Shown: positions 54,618 to 63,993 of the stretch, one piece after another | Layout of the letters: each line of letters starts with the position of its first letter | How positions within the stretch are numbered: position 1 is the stretch's first letter | Origin: Streptomyces coacervatus | GTDB taxonomy: Bacteria > Actinomycetota > Actinomycetes > Streptomycetales > Streptomycetaceae | DNA length: 64,000 nucleotides | NCBI RefSeq assembly: GCF_029223485.1 | Contig: NZ_JARHTP010000008.1 | Coordinates: forward strand, 1 to 64,000 | Reading direction: 5' to 3' | Translations under genes and position numbers: made by a program | The notes under the pieces: generated by a model | Databases searched by the model: none | What the model was told of the DNA's origin: nothing | Seen by the model: only the letters and a program-made list of their open reading frames with translations

Positions 54618-56219
54618 TCACTCGCCCGGCCGTACGAACACCGTCCGTCCGCCGACCACGGTGCGCAGGCAGACCGGGAGGTCGCGGCCGGGGCCGAGGT
54701 CGGGCAGGCCGGGGGTGCCGGAGCGGGGGTCGGTGGACCAGCGGGCGACGCGGTCGTCGGGGGCCTGGACCACCAGTTCGCCGGTGCGCCACACGGCGTA
54801 GTCGGCCGGGGCGCCCGGCACCAGGACACCCGCGTCGTCCCGCCCGATCGCCCGCCAGCCGCCGCGTGTGTGGGCGGTGAAGGCGGCGCGCACGGAGACC
54901 CGGTGCTCGGGCGTGCGGTGGAAGGCGGCGGCGCGGACCGTGCCCCACGGGTCGAGCGGCGTGACCGGGCTGTCGGAGCCGAACGCGAGGGGGACGCCGG
55001 CCCTGAGCAGGGCTGCGAAGGGGTTCAGGGTGCGGGCCCGTCCGGTGCCCAGGCGCTGGGCGTACATGCCGTCCTCGCCGCCCCACAGCGCGTCGAAGGC
55101 GGGCTGGACGGAGGCGGTCAGGCCCAGTTCGGCGAAGGCCGCGATCGTCTCCGGGGTGAGCATCTCGGCGTGTTCGACGCGGTGACGGGCGGCGCGGACG
55201 CGGGCCAGGCCGACCTTCTCGGCGGCGGCGCGCACTCCTTCCACGACCGTGGCCACGGCCGCGTCCCCGATCGCGTGGAAGCCCGCCTGGAGGCCTGCCT
55301 CGGTGCAGGCGACGACGTGCGCGCCGACCGCGGCAGCGTCCAGGTAGGCGGTGCCGGTGTGGTCGGCGTCGGTGTACGGCTCGTGCAGGCAGGCGGTGTG
55401 CGAGCCGAGGGCGCCGTCGACGAAGAGGTCGCCGGCCGCACCGACCGCGCCCAGCTCGCGCGCCTTGTCGACATCCTGCTCCGCCCAGTAACCGACGACC
55501 CGCGGGCCCGGCTCCCCGGCGGCGAGGCGCAGTAGGTCCGTGAAGTCGTCCTCGGAGGAGATCTCCGGGCCGGCGCACTCGTGGACCGACCCGATACCCA
55601 GGGAGGCGGCGCGCGCGAGCGCGGTCCGCTGGGCCTCGGCGCGCTGGGCCGGCGTCACTACTGCGAATGCGGCGGCGCGTACGGCGTGGTGGGCGTCGGC
55701 GGTCAGCGGCCCGTCCACCGTGCCGAGACCGGGGGCCAGGTCGAGCAGGGCTGTGGTGACGACCGCCGAGTGGACGTCGATACGGGAGAGGTAGAGGGGG
55801 CGGCCGCCGGTGGCCTCGTCAAGTTCCGCGCGCGCCGGGGGGCGGCCGCCGGGCCAGCGGGCGGCGTCCCAGCCGTGCCCGAGCAGCACCTTGTCCTGCG
55901 GGCGGGCCGCCGCGAAGTCCCGTACCAGCGCGAGGGCCGCCTCCAGGGAAAGTGCATCGGACAGGTCCAGGCCGGTGAGCGCGAGGCCGGTGGATGTGGT
56001 GTGCACGTGGGCGTCGGTGAACGCCGGGGTGACGAGCGCGCCGTCCAGGTCGACCACCTCGTCGACCCCGTCCGCAAAGGCGTCGGCGGCGCCCTCGGAA
56101 CCGACCCAGGCGACCTGGCCGCGCTCCACGACCATCGCGGTCGCGAAGGGGTCGGCGGGGCTGTGTACCTCTCCGCGGCGGAGGAGGACGGTGGTCGGCT
56201 CGGGGGTGCGCTCACTCAT
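54618..56219 (-). CDS. Amidohydrolase (YtcJ-like)
   Basis: 533 residues of the amidohydrolase superfamily. The metal motif is VTPAFTDAHVHTTSTGL; later His residues appear in DGALGSHTA and GFHAIGDAA; the C-terminal Asp region is FGSDSPVTPLDPWG. YtcJ-like members hydrolyse amide-type substrates that are mostly unknown. ATG 56219 (MSERTPEPTTVLL) is chosen; a longer frame would run into an interspersed repeat. No signal peptide. Confidence 0.91.
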   Translation of the reverse strand: MSERTPEPTTVLLRRGEVHSPADPFATAMVVERGQVAWVGSEGAADAFADGVDEVVDLDGALVTPAFTDAHVHTTSTGLALTGLDLSDALSLEAALALVRDFAAARPQDKVLLGHGWDAARWPGGRPPARAELDEATGGRPLYLSRIDVHSAVVTTALLDLAPGLGTVDGPLTADAHHAVRAAAFAVVTPAQRAEAQRTALARAASLGIGSVHECAGPEISSEDDFTDLLRLAAGEPGPRVVGYWAEQDVDKARELGAVGAAGDLFVDGALGSHTACLHEPYTDADHTGTAYLDAAAVGAHVVACTEAGLQAGFHAIGDAAVATVVEGVRAAAEKVGLARVRAARHRVEHAEMLTPETIAAFAELGLTASVQPAFDALWGGEDGMYAQRLGTGRARTLNPFAALLRAGVPLAFGSDSPVTPLDPWGTVRAAAFHRTPEHRVSVRAAFTAHTRGGWRAIGRDDAGVLVPGAPADYAVWRTGELVVQAPDDRVARWSTDPRSGTPGLPDLGPGRDLPVCLRTVVGGRTVFVRPGE

Positions 56220-56280
56220 GGGGACCAGTCTCGCGTGTCCTCTGGACCACTTTGCACGAGGGGCGCCGCCAACGTCCCTG

Positions 56281-56350
56281 CAAGGGGCGCGGGGCTGCAC
56301 CAATATGCGGCTCCGCCGCGTGGGCGCGACAAGCCCCACCGACCCGCGCC
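56281..56350 (+). repeat. Streptomyces interspersed intergenic repeat
   Basis: Sequence with the genus-wide pattern AAGGGGCGCGGGGCTGCACC, then ATATGCGGCTCCGCCGCGTG and GGCGCGACAAGCC. It lies between the start of the amidohydrolase gene and the end of the Lrp gene and includes the hairpin GCGGC-TCC-GCCGC. Confidence 0.75.
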
Positions 56351-56370
56351 CGACGAGCGAGCAATAACGC

Positions 56371-56811
56371 TCAGATCCGCGGCGGCCGCGCCTCATAGGG
56401 CGTCGACAGAACCACCGTCGTCCGGGTCGAGACCCCGGCCAAGGTCCGCAACCGCGCCAGCAGCTCCTCCAGCTCGTGCGGGGTGGCCACCCGTACCTTG
56501 AGGATGTAGTTCTCGTCGCCCGCGACGCTGTGACAGGCCTCGATCTCGGGGACCCCGGCCAGGCGGTCCGCGATGTCGTCGGGGGCGCTGGGATCGAACG
56601 GTTTGACCGAGATGAACGCCGTCATGGGCAACCCGACGGCCTCGGGGTCGACCACCGCGGCATAGCCGCGAATGACGCCACGCTGTTCCAGCCGGCGCAC
56701 CCGCTGGTGCACGGCCGACGTGGACAGGCCCGTGGCCTTGCCCAGGTCTGTGTAGCTCATCCGCCCGTCCTTGACGAGCAGCTGCACGATTTGACGGTCC
56801 AGCTCCTCCAT
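56371..56811 (-). CDS. Lrp/AsnC-family regulator
   Basis: 146 residues. The HTH begins the protein (LDRQIVQLLVKDGRMSYTDLGKATGLSTSAVHQRVRRLEQRGVI); the C-terminal ligand-binding RAM domain has GVPEIEACHSVAGDENYILKVRV. Members bind amino acids. ATG 56811 lacks a ribosome-binding site and lies 8 bp after a TAAGTT hexamer on its strand, so leaderless translation is likely. Its target is not evident; the amidohydrolase gene lies next downstream. Confidence 0.92.
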   Translation of the reverse strand: MEELDRQIVQLLVKDGRMSYTDLGKATGLSTSAVHQRVRRLEQRGVIRGYAAVVDPEAVGLPMTAFISVKPFDPSAPDDIADRLAGVPEIEACHSVAGDENYILKVRVATPHELEELLARLRTLAGVSTRTTVVLSTPYEARPPRI

Positions 56812-57089
56812 GACGCAAGAACTTACAGTGCGCTTGATCTCCCCGGATACCTGAGCCGCCCAGGTCATACCCGCTTTGTGATGTGCCCGAGAGCTGCCCG
56901 TGAGCGGCCTGTGAGCCGTCTGAGGGACAAAACGTCCGCCGCGGGCACCTGCGGGCGGCATGTGACGAAGGACACAGCCGCCGCGACGTCTCCGTGATGT
57001 TCTCGTGATTACCGCCGAGACGGGGCGGGAAGTGCTTGCTGTGGTCGAGGCCGCAGTGCCTGAACGGCCCAGCCCGAGGGGGAGAATCC

Positions 57090-57524
57090 ATGCAGAGTCT
57101 TAAGCGCCCTGGTCGAACCGCACCCAAGCGGCTCCAGGCGGTCGTCGAGCCCGAGCCGGAGGGCGTCGAACCCGACGCCTTCGAGGACGAACTCGACGCG
57201 TACGACACCTTCGAGATGTACCGGGTGATCTGCCCGGACTGCGCGCAGCCCATCGCCCTGCTGGCGGACGAGGCGGTCCTGCCGGAGCACGCACTGTGCG
57301 CCTCGCCGTGGAACCCGTTCGGGCTCACGGTCTGCGCCGGTACAGGCCGCAGGGCGGCCGAGGCCCGCTCCGCGGACGAGTCGGCCAAGGCCCAGGAGCA
57401 GGACACGGCCCTCCTGTTGACGCTCCCTCAGGGACTCGACTGGCGGACGCAGCCGTTCTCGCACGTCGGCGGCCCGGGCTCGCGCCCGATGCGCGTGCCG
57501 GCGATGCGCCGTCAGGCCGCCTGA
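57090..57524 (+). CDS. Hypothetical protein with CPDC motif
   Basis: 144 residues. An acidic N-terminal third leads to VICPDCAQPIALLADEAVLPEHALCASPWNPFGLTVC; the four Cys residues could form a zinc site. The C-terminal 50 residues are polar. ATG follows GGGGGAG by 6 nt. No family is recognised. It converges with the phosphotransferase gene 10 bp away. Confidence 0.8.
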   Translation: MQSLKRPGRTAPKRLQAVVEPEPEGVEPDAFEDELDAYDTFEMYRVICPDCAQPIALLADEAVLPEHALCASPWNPFGLTVCAGTGRRAAEARSADESAKAQEQDTALLLTLPQGLDWRTQPFSHVGGPGSRPMRVPAMRRQAA

Positions 57525-57534
57525 ACCGCCTCGC

Positions 57535-58665
57535 TCAATCCCAGTAGCTGCCCTGCACCATGGCCCGCAGACTGCCGTGGTGCAGGATCAGTGTGTCCGG
57601 ATCCGCCGGGACGGCCGCCTCGCCGAAGTGCACCTGCCGATAGGCGACGCGCAGCATCACGATCGCGTGCCGCAGGGCGGCGTAGAGGGTGTGGAAGTCC
57701 ATGTCGCGCGGTGTGTGGCCGGTGAGTTCGGCGTAGCGGGCCTCGACCCGGTCGCGGCGCAGGAAGTCCGGCAGACCGCGCTGCCCGAAGGCGACCGTCA
57801 GGTCCTGGAAGAAGCGGTGCAGGTACACGGTCCAACCCAGATCGACCTCGCGCGGGGCCAGGGCCGCCATCTCCCAGTCGAGGACGGCCGCGGGCTCGAA
57901 GCCGTCGTAGACGACGTTCCCGATGCGCGCGTCGCCCCAGTTGAGCACCGGTGGGCCCGGATTGCGGGGCCAGAGCTGCTCCAGCCGGTCGAAGGCGGCC
58001 TCGATGAGCGGTGAGCGGGTGCGTCCGTCGACGACCCAGTCGTAGTAGGCGCGTTGGGCCGTGACATGGCGGCGGAGGGCATCACCCTCGCCCGGGAACA
58101 CGAGGAACTCGGCCTCCTCGGGCGGCACTTGGTCGTGCAGCCGGGCCAGCAGCCCGATCGAGGCCGCCTCCAGGTGTGCACGGTCGGCATCGCTCGCCGC
58201 GTGCAGCCAGTTGCCCTCGTACGTGTAGGGCATCACATCGGGCGGCACGCGTCCCTCGACGCGCTCCATCACGAAGAACGGTGCCCCGAGCGGGCCGGGA
58301 TCCTCCTCCAGCCACAGCACCTTCGGCACGGGGAGGTCCGAATACTGCGCCACTACACGCATCGTGCGGTACTGACGCGGCATGTCGTACACCGGGAAGA
58401 CGGTGTACGCCGCGGGGTCCGCGGCGAGTCTCAACGCGCAGGCTGGGAGCACCTCCCGCTCGAGCGAAGCCGAGAGTGGGGGAGGATGGTTCGGGTGTTC
58501 GACGTCGAAGAGCAGTGTCTCGCTGGACATGCCGTTGGACTCGGGGACGGTGACGCCGACCGCCTTGGCGCCGGGCAGACGGGTGCCGAGCCAGGCGGTG
58601 AGGCGGCGGGCGATGTCCTCCGGGTCACGGGTGGTGGTGCGGGGGCGGGGTGCCGTGGGTGCCAT
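57535..58665 (-). CDS. Aminoglycoside phosphotransferase-fold protein (ACAD10/11-like kinase)
   Basis: 376 residues of the APH/protein-kinase-like fold. FFVMERVEGRVP is the hinge, VLNWGDARIGNVVYDG the catalytic loop (Asp in WGD), VLDWEMAALAPREVDLGW the metal-binding DW segment. This branch neighbours acyl-CoA dehydrogenases in actinobacteria and may phosphorylate hydroxy-lipids. Between EHPN and EVLPACAL the coding DNA contains an interspersed repeat (58445-58485) read as PPPLSASLER, which family members would lack. ATG 58665 is preferred (AGGTGG 8 nt upstream); GTG 58677 adjoins the previous stop. Confidence 0.86.
   Translation of the reverse strand: MAPTAPRPRTTTRDPEDIARRLTAWLGTRLPGAKAVGVTVPESNGMSSETLLFDVEHPNHPPPLSASLEREVLPACALRLAADPAAYTVFPVYDMPRQYRTMRVVAQYSDLPVPKVLWLEEDPGPLGAPFFVMERVEGRVPPDVMPYTYEGNWLHAASDADRAHLEAASIGLLARLHDQVPPEEAEFLVFPGEGDALRRHVTAQRAYYDWVVDGRTRSPLIEAAFDRLEQLWPRNPGPPVLNWGDARIGNVVYDGFEPAAVLDWEMAALAPREVDLGWTVYLHRFFQDLTVAFGQRGLPDFLRRDRVEARYAELTGHTPRDMDFHTLYAALRHAIVMLRVAYRQVHFGEAAVPADPDTLILHHGSLRAMVQGSYWD
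58445..58485. repeat. Interspersed palindromic repeat inside a coding region
   Basis: GGGAGCACCTCCCGCTCGAG followed by CGAAGCCGAGAGTGGGGGAGG is the common Streptomyces element normally found between genes. Here it lies in frame within the phosphotransferase gene and is translated. Confidence 0.72.
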
Positions 58666-58677
58666 GTCACATACCAC

Positions 58678-59778
58678 CTAGGGTGCGACCGACTTGAAGT
58701 CCGTGAACCCGCTCGGGTCGTGCCGCCCGAACGAGCCGTGCTCGAAGATGCCGTGCCCGACCCGGCCGTCCAGCCGGAAGCGGGCGGCATGGTCGGTGAC
58801 CCCGTAGGCGGCCAGGGCGTGCGGCTGCGACAGGTCGTAGGTACGGCGGTCCGCCCAGCCGCGGCCGCGCCAGGTGCCGTGCTGCCAGTCGTCGGCGGGC
58901 GGGTAGCCGGCCCCGACGGCGAGCGGCGAGGAGGTGAGGATCTCGACCTCCAGCTGCTGCGGTTTGCGGAGGTCCCCCAGGTGGATCAGGGCGCGTTCCG
59001 GATCCCGGGTGCCGGAGCGGTAGGTGATCTCGGGCTGGGGCCAGCCGAGTTGGCGGTCGCGGTGGCCGGGGCGGACCAGGGTGGCGTCGTTCAGTGTGCG
59101 GTAGCCGTCGGCGTCCTCCTGGACGACGACCATGAGGAACCGGTCCTCGAAGCGGACCGGGCACCACAGCCAGTGGAAGCCCTCGGTCGGGTGCTCCTGC
59201 GCCAGTCGGCCGCCCTCCTCCCCCGGTATGGGCCGCACGCCCCAGCTGCGGTCGCGGGTGCCGGTCCACCCACCGGCGGTGACCCGGAACTCCTCACCGG
59301 CGGCGCGCACGACCCCCTCGGCGCTGCCCGCCTGGACGAAGCGGCGTCCTTCGAGGGTGAGCCGGTCGCCGCGGCGCTGGACGTGGTGGGGTTCCCACAG
59401 GGCAGGGAAGCCGGCGGTCCAGGTGAGGTCGTATGACAAGAAGTCGTCATCGCCCACCAGCCGCAGCCGTCGCAGCGGCTCCTCGACCTCGATCCTGAGC
59501 GGGCCTACGGCGAGCCGCATACGGTCCTCGCCCAGGGCGTCCGAGGCGCGCACCGCGTGCAGGGTGTCCCCGGTCCGCAGGGTCGCGTACGCGTCGATCA
59601 CGCCGAGGTTGGGATACACCCCGAGACCCACGATCAGCAGTGCGCGCCCCTCGTGGTCGAGGACGTGGAAGATGCAGCGGTCGTAGGCGTTCCGGTCCCC
59701 GGTGGCCACGTGCTTCATGGACAGGGGGACCTGGTGCACGGGGTACTCGTCGAGTGGTACGGGGCGGTCGTCGGCCAC
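58678..59778 (-). CDS. Lipocalin-like protein of the CrtC/AttH type
   Basis: 366 residues, rich in beta strands, of the type related to AttH/CrtC (hydroxyneurosporene synthase-like) lipocalins. HVATGDRNAYDRCIFHVLDHEG and GWTGTRDRSWGVRP are characteristic; GFHWLWCPVRFEDRFLMVVVQEDADG follows. Actinobacterial members occur in sterol or lipid catabolic clusters; function is unproven. GTG 59778 follows GGGAGG by 6 nt. Its stop adjoins the GTG of the phosphotransferase gene, so the two are one unit. A perfect inverted repeat lies 27 bp upstream. Confidence 0.83.
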   Translation of the reverse strand: MADDRPVPLDEYPVHQVPLSMKHVATGDRNAYDRCIFHVLDHEGRALLIVGLGVYPNLGVIDAYATLRTGDTLHAVRASDALGEDRMRLAVGPLRIEVEEPLRRLRLVGDDDFLSYDLTWTAGFPALWEPHHVQRRGDRLTLEGRRFVQAGSAEGVVRAAGEEFRVTAGGWTGTRDRSWGVRPIPGEEGGRLAQEHPTEGFHWLWCPVRFEDRFLMVVVQEDADGYRTLNDATLVRPGHRDRQLGWPQPEITYRSGTRDPERALIHLGDLRKPQQLEVEILTSSPLAVGAGYPPADDWQHGTWRGRGWADRRTYDLSQPHALAAYGVTDHAARFRLDGRVGHGIFEHGSFGRHDPSGFTDFKSVAP

Positions 59779-59804
59779 GCCAAACCTCCCTGGGGACGGC
59801 TGAG

Positions 59805-59819
59805 CTGACGGTACGTCAG
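59805..59819. promoter_or_regulatory. Perfect inverted repeat, second copy of the lipid-gene operator
   Basis: CTGACG-GTA-CGTCAG, a perfect inverted repeat whose arms equal those at 12294-12308. It lies 27 bp before the GTG of the lipocalin-like gene. Confidence 0.72.
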
Positions 59820-59917
59820 ACAGCTGGCGGTGGCCAGAGAGGGAGCCGGACGTCCGGGAACTCACGCTCGATTCCGCGGATGGGTGACCTGTCCGCCTAG
59901 CTCCGCGTTGCCCTGGT

Positions 59918-60166
59918 ATGACCCCCACCTACGCCGTGATCGGGCGTCAGCGCCGAGTGTTCGTTCCGCCGCCCGCAGGAACGGTTCCGCCGGTGCCGCC
60001 GCACCTGCAGGATCCGCCGATCTACCGCGATCTGTTGCGCGCCTGGGCCGACCGGGGCCGCACCCTGCCGGGCCGCCACGACCCGGAGTGGGTCAGGCTG
60101 GTGGCCCCGCAGGTGACAACGGGCCAGTTCAGCGCGTTTCCGGACCCGCGAGGTGACGGGCGATGA
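59918..60166 (+). CDS. Small hypothetical protein
   Basis: 82 residues (MTPTYAVIGRQRRVF...), proline-rich centre, then IYRDLLRAWADRGRTLPG. Third positions are strongly G/C, as in real genes here. It overlaps the 3-prime end of the convergent acyl-CoA dehydrogenase gene by 38 bp. No clear ribosome-binding site precedes the ATG. Function unknown. Confidence 0.6.
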   Translation: MTPTYAVIGRQRRVFVPPPAGTVPPVPPHLQDPPIYRDLLRAWADRGRTLPGRHDPEWVRLVAPQVTTGQFSAFPDPRGDGR

Positions 60167-61301
60167 CCATGCGCTGGATCTGGTTGGTGCCCTCGACGAT
60201 CTGCAGGACCTTGGCCTCGCGCATATAGCGCTCGACCGGGAAGTCCGCGGTGTAGCCGTACCCGCCGAGGACCTGGACGGCGTCCGTGGTCACCTTCATC
60301 GCGGTGTCCGTGCAGTGCAGCTTGGCCATGGCCGCCTGCTTGGCGAACGGCCGCCCCGCGTCGCGCAGCCGCGCCGCCGCCAGATACAGGGCCCGGCCCG
60401 CCTCGATCTGGGTCGCCATGTCGGCGAGCATGAAGCGCAGCCCCTGGAAGTCGGCGATGGGCCGCCCGAACTGCTGCCGCCCGGTGGCATACGCGACCGC
60501 CTCGTCCAGCGCCGCCTGGGCGAGGCCGATCGCACAGGCCGCGATGCCGAGCCGGCCCGAGTCGAGCGAGGCCAGCGCGATCGCGAAGCCCTGCCCCTCG
60601 TCACCGAGGCGCCGCTCGTCCGGGACACGCACCTCGTCGAGGTGGACCTGGGCGGTGGGCGAGCCCTTCATCCCCATCTTCTTCTCGGGCACCGCACCGC
60701 TCAGCCCCTCGGCGTCGCCGGGGACCAGGAAGGCGGTGATGCCACGCGGCCCCTCCTCCCCCGTCCGGGCCATCACCGTGTAGAAGTCGGCGATCCCGCC
60801 GTGCGTGATCCAGGCCTTGGTGCCGGTGATCACCCAGTCGGCGCCGTCACGGACCGCCTTCGTACGGAGGGAGGCGGCATCGGAGCCGGACGACGGCTCG
60901 GAGAGGCAGTACGCACCCAGCAGCCCTCCGCCGAGCATCGCCGGCAGGTGCTCGACCTGCTGTTCCTTGGTGCCATAGGCGGCAAGGGCGTAGGAGGCGA
61001 GCGTGTGCACGCTGACGCCGAGGCCGACGGTGAGGCGGGCCGCGGCGAGCTCCTCGAGGACCTGGAGGTAGACCTCGTACGGCTGGTCGCCGCCGCCGTA
61101 CTCGGAGTCGTACGGCAGGCCGAGCAGTCCCGACTCCGACAGCAGCGTGAAGACCTCGCGCGGGAAGCGTCCGGCGTCCTCCTCCTCGGCCGCCTTCGGG
61201 GCGATCTCGCGCTGGGCGATGTCACGGACGAGCGAGATCAGATCCCGGGCCTCGTCCGTGGGCAGTTGACGGTCCACCGGCTGCGGGGCGCGGTCGGGCA
61301 T
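60129..61301 (-). CDS. Acyl-CoA dehydrogenase
   Basis: 390-residue flavoprotein that oxidises acyl-CoA to 2-enoyl-CoA. AYCLSEPSSGSDAASLRTKA binds FAD and substrate; KKMGMKGSPTAQVHLDEVRVPDE, GRQQFGRPIADFQGLRFMLADMA, and QVLGGYGYTADFPVERYMREAKVLQIVEGTNQIQR follow, with the catalytic Glu in VEGTNQ. ATG follows AGGGAGGAGAG. It is near the phosphotransferase/lipocalin pair, but a divergent small gene lies between. Confidence 0.95.
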   Translation of the reverse strand: MPDRAPQPVDRQLPTDEARDLISLVRDIAQREIAPKAAEEEDAGRFPREVFTLLSESGLLGLPYDSEYGGGDQPYEVYLQVLEELAAARLTVGLGVSVHTLASYALAAYGTKEQQVEHLPAMLGGGLLGAYCLSEPSSGSDAASLRTKAVRDGADWVITGTKAWITHGGIADFYTVMARTGEEGPRGITAFLVPGDAEGLSGAVPEKKMGMKGSPTAQVHLDEVRVPDERRLGDEGQGFAIALASLDSGRLGIAACAIGLAQAALDEAVAYATGRQQFGRPIADFQGLRFMLADMATQIEAGRALYLAAARLRDAGRPFAKQAAMAKLHCTDTAMKVTTDAVQVLGGYGYTADFPVERYMREAKVLQIVEGTNQIQRMVIARHLAGPETR

Positions 61302-61648
61302 GGCGACGCTCTCCTCCCTGTTCGGGCACGGGCGGACGTGCGCCCTGGGTGGGGGCGACTCCGCCGGGTCTTTCTCGGGCCGGCCGATGCTCGCTCTCCC
61401 GGGTCTCGGAAGCTGCTGACCAGCGGCTGTGCGCTGTGAGTATGCCCGATCGCAGGCATCCCGTCACCAGTTAACGACCGCTTACTTCAAGAATATCCCG
61501 GCCCGGCTCGAACCCCGGCCGAATTGCCGCGGAATTGGTCCGCACCATTGACCGAACTGGTCTAGTCCTCCTACTGTTCCTGACCAACGCTTTACCGCGT
61601 TCATGCCAATCGGCGCGCGTTCCCCTCTCCCCCACGAGGAGACACCCG
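61302..61648. promoter_or_regulatory. Divergent intergenic region of acyl-CoA dehydrogenase and chitinase
   Basis: 347 bp without a gene. The right half is the chitinase promoter (listed apart). It also holds ATGCC-CGATCGCA-GGCAT (61441-61458), a small hairpin. No promoter for the dehydrogenase gene was identified. Confidence 0.5.
61534..61577 (+). promoter_or_regulatory. Chitinase promoter with two DasR boxes
   Basis: Box 1 ATTGGTCCGCACCATT (61534-61549) matches the dre consensus at 11 of 16, box 2 ACTGGTCTAGTCCTCC (61556-61571) at 13 of 16. They also form the direct repeats known from Streptomyces chitinase promoters. TTGACC (61548-61553) and TACTGT (61572-61577), 18 bp apart, are a good -35/-10 pair, so box 2 fills the spacer and DasR would block it. 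Confidence 0.86.
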
Positions 61649-62887
<1,239 letters not shown>

Positions 62888-62938
62888 CCACAGCGGTACG
62901 GTACTTGGGGCGGGGGCGCGGGAGCCTCCGCCCCTCGC

Positions 62939-63598
62939 TCATGCGTCCCGGCGGGCCGGGGCCGGAGTGGGGTAGGCCGGGTCCAGTTCCTCGATGGCGC
63001 GCAGGGCGCCGCCGAGCGTCTTGACCAGGAGTTCGCGCATCTGCTCGCGGGAGAGCTGGGGGCGGTCGATCCAGTCGAGGGTGGCGCCCTCCACACCGCA
63101 CACCCAGGAGAACAGGCCCATGCGGGCGAGCGGGGCGATGTCCGTGCGGCCGTACGCCCCTTCGGCGACGGTCGCCACTATCGCGTCGCGCACGCCGTCC
63201 CGGATGGCGTGCACCTCGGCATCGAAGCCGACGCCGCCGCTGACGATCGCACGGAAGGCGGCCTGGTTCTGCTCGGCGTAGCGCAGATAGCCCTCCATCG
63301 TGCGATGGACCCGGTCCAGCTGCTCCAGTTCGATCTCGCTCGCCGCGAAGGTGACCAGGTCGGCGACCGAGTCGTTGATGATCGCCAGGTAGTAGCCGCG
63401 CTTGGACTGGAAGTAGTAGTAGATCAGTCCCTTGGCGACATGCGCCTGCCGCGCGATGTCGTCCATCGAGAGCGCGTCGTACGACCTGTCGGCGAACAAC
63501 TTCCGCCCGATGGCGATGAGTTCGGCGCGGCGCGCCAGCGAGCGCTCGGTGCCTCGGGCCCGGGGTCGGGTGGCGTCGCTCTGTTCGCTGATCTTCAA
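62939..63598 (-). CDS. TetR-family regulator
   Basis: 219 residues. The HTH lies at about residues 20-65 (LIAIGRKLFADRSYDALSMDDIARQAHVAKGLIYYYFQSKRGYYLAI). The C-terminal domain is helical and binds an unknown ligand. TTG 63598 (MKISEQSDATRPR) follows AGGG by 8 nt; longer starts run into the terminator of the next gene. It is near the acyl-CoA dehydrogenase group and is one candidate reader of the CTGACG-N3-CGTCAG motif, but its own upstream region lacks that motif. Confidence 0.9.
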   Translation of the reverse strand: MKISEQSDATRPRARGTERSLARRAELIAIGRKLFADRSYDALSMDDIARQAHVAKGLIYYYFQSKRGYYLAIINDSVADLVTFAASEIELEQLDRVHRTMEGYLRYAEQNQAAFRAIVSGGVGFDAEVHAIRDGVRDAIVATVAEGAYGRTDIAPLARMGLFSWVCGVEGATLDWIDRPQLSREQMRELLVKTLGGALRAIEELDPAYPTPAPARRDA

Positions 63599-63657
63599 TT
63601 TCGACCCTGGTCTCGGGCAGGTTGCGGGACATCCGCAGTATGTCAGAACAACAACGT

Positions 63658-63686
63658 CCACTCGTTCGAGTCCGATCGACGAGTGG
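63658..63686 (-). terminator. Terminator of the small membrane protein gene
   Basis: CCACTCG (63658-63664) pairs with CGAGTGG (63680-63686); on the minus strand the stem is followed by TTGTTGTTCTG, T-rich for this genome. Confidence 0.6.
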
Positions 63687-63719
63687 GCGCAGGGGAGACA
63701 GCGTTCTGCCTGCGTCGAA

Positions 63720-63860
63720 TCACAGCAGGCCGAGCTGGGCGACGAGCATCGCGACGACCACGACGAGGGTCCAGCCCATGATGTGTTCGAGGATTTTCGG
63801 GCCGTCGTCCTTGGGGCCGCCGGTGCGGGTGCGGGCGGCGGTCGCCGAGTGTGCGGTCAT
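63720..63860 (-). CDS. Small membrane protein, 46 residues
   Basis: MTAHSATAARTRTGGPKDDG then a polar stretch PKILEHIMG and one membrane helix WTLVVVVAMLVAQLGLL at the C-terminus. Third positions are almost all G/C, and the frame is closed by a terminator, so it is coding although short. No family name is known to me; the single C-terminal helix with a cytoplasmic polar head fits a tail-anchored small protein. No good ribosome-binding site is seen. Confidence 0.75.
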   Translation of the reverse strand: MTAHSATAARTRTGGPKDDGPKILEHIMGWTLVVVVAMLVAQLGLL

Positions 63861-63961
63861 GGTGTCTCGCTGAGGTCGGGCGTGCGGTGGACTCCCCCCA
63901 GGGTTCTGTCCACCTTGCCAGCTGGAACGGCTTTTGCGGCGGAGACGTTGGTCACAGGCGA

Positions 63962-63993
63962 AAGGCCCCGGTTCGCCGATTTCCCGGGGCCTT
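63962..63993. terminator. Hairpin at the right edge
   Basis: AAGGCCCCGG (63962-63971) pairs with CCGGGGCCTT (63984-63993), extended by GGCG/CGCC outside a one-base bulge. It probably ends a gene beyond the window or is shared with it. Confidence 0.65.

Noticed and set aside
58678..58680. A fusion of the lipocalin-like and phosphotransferase proteins
   Set aside because: A TAG stop directly precedes the next start; they are adjacent genes, not one.
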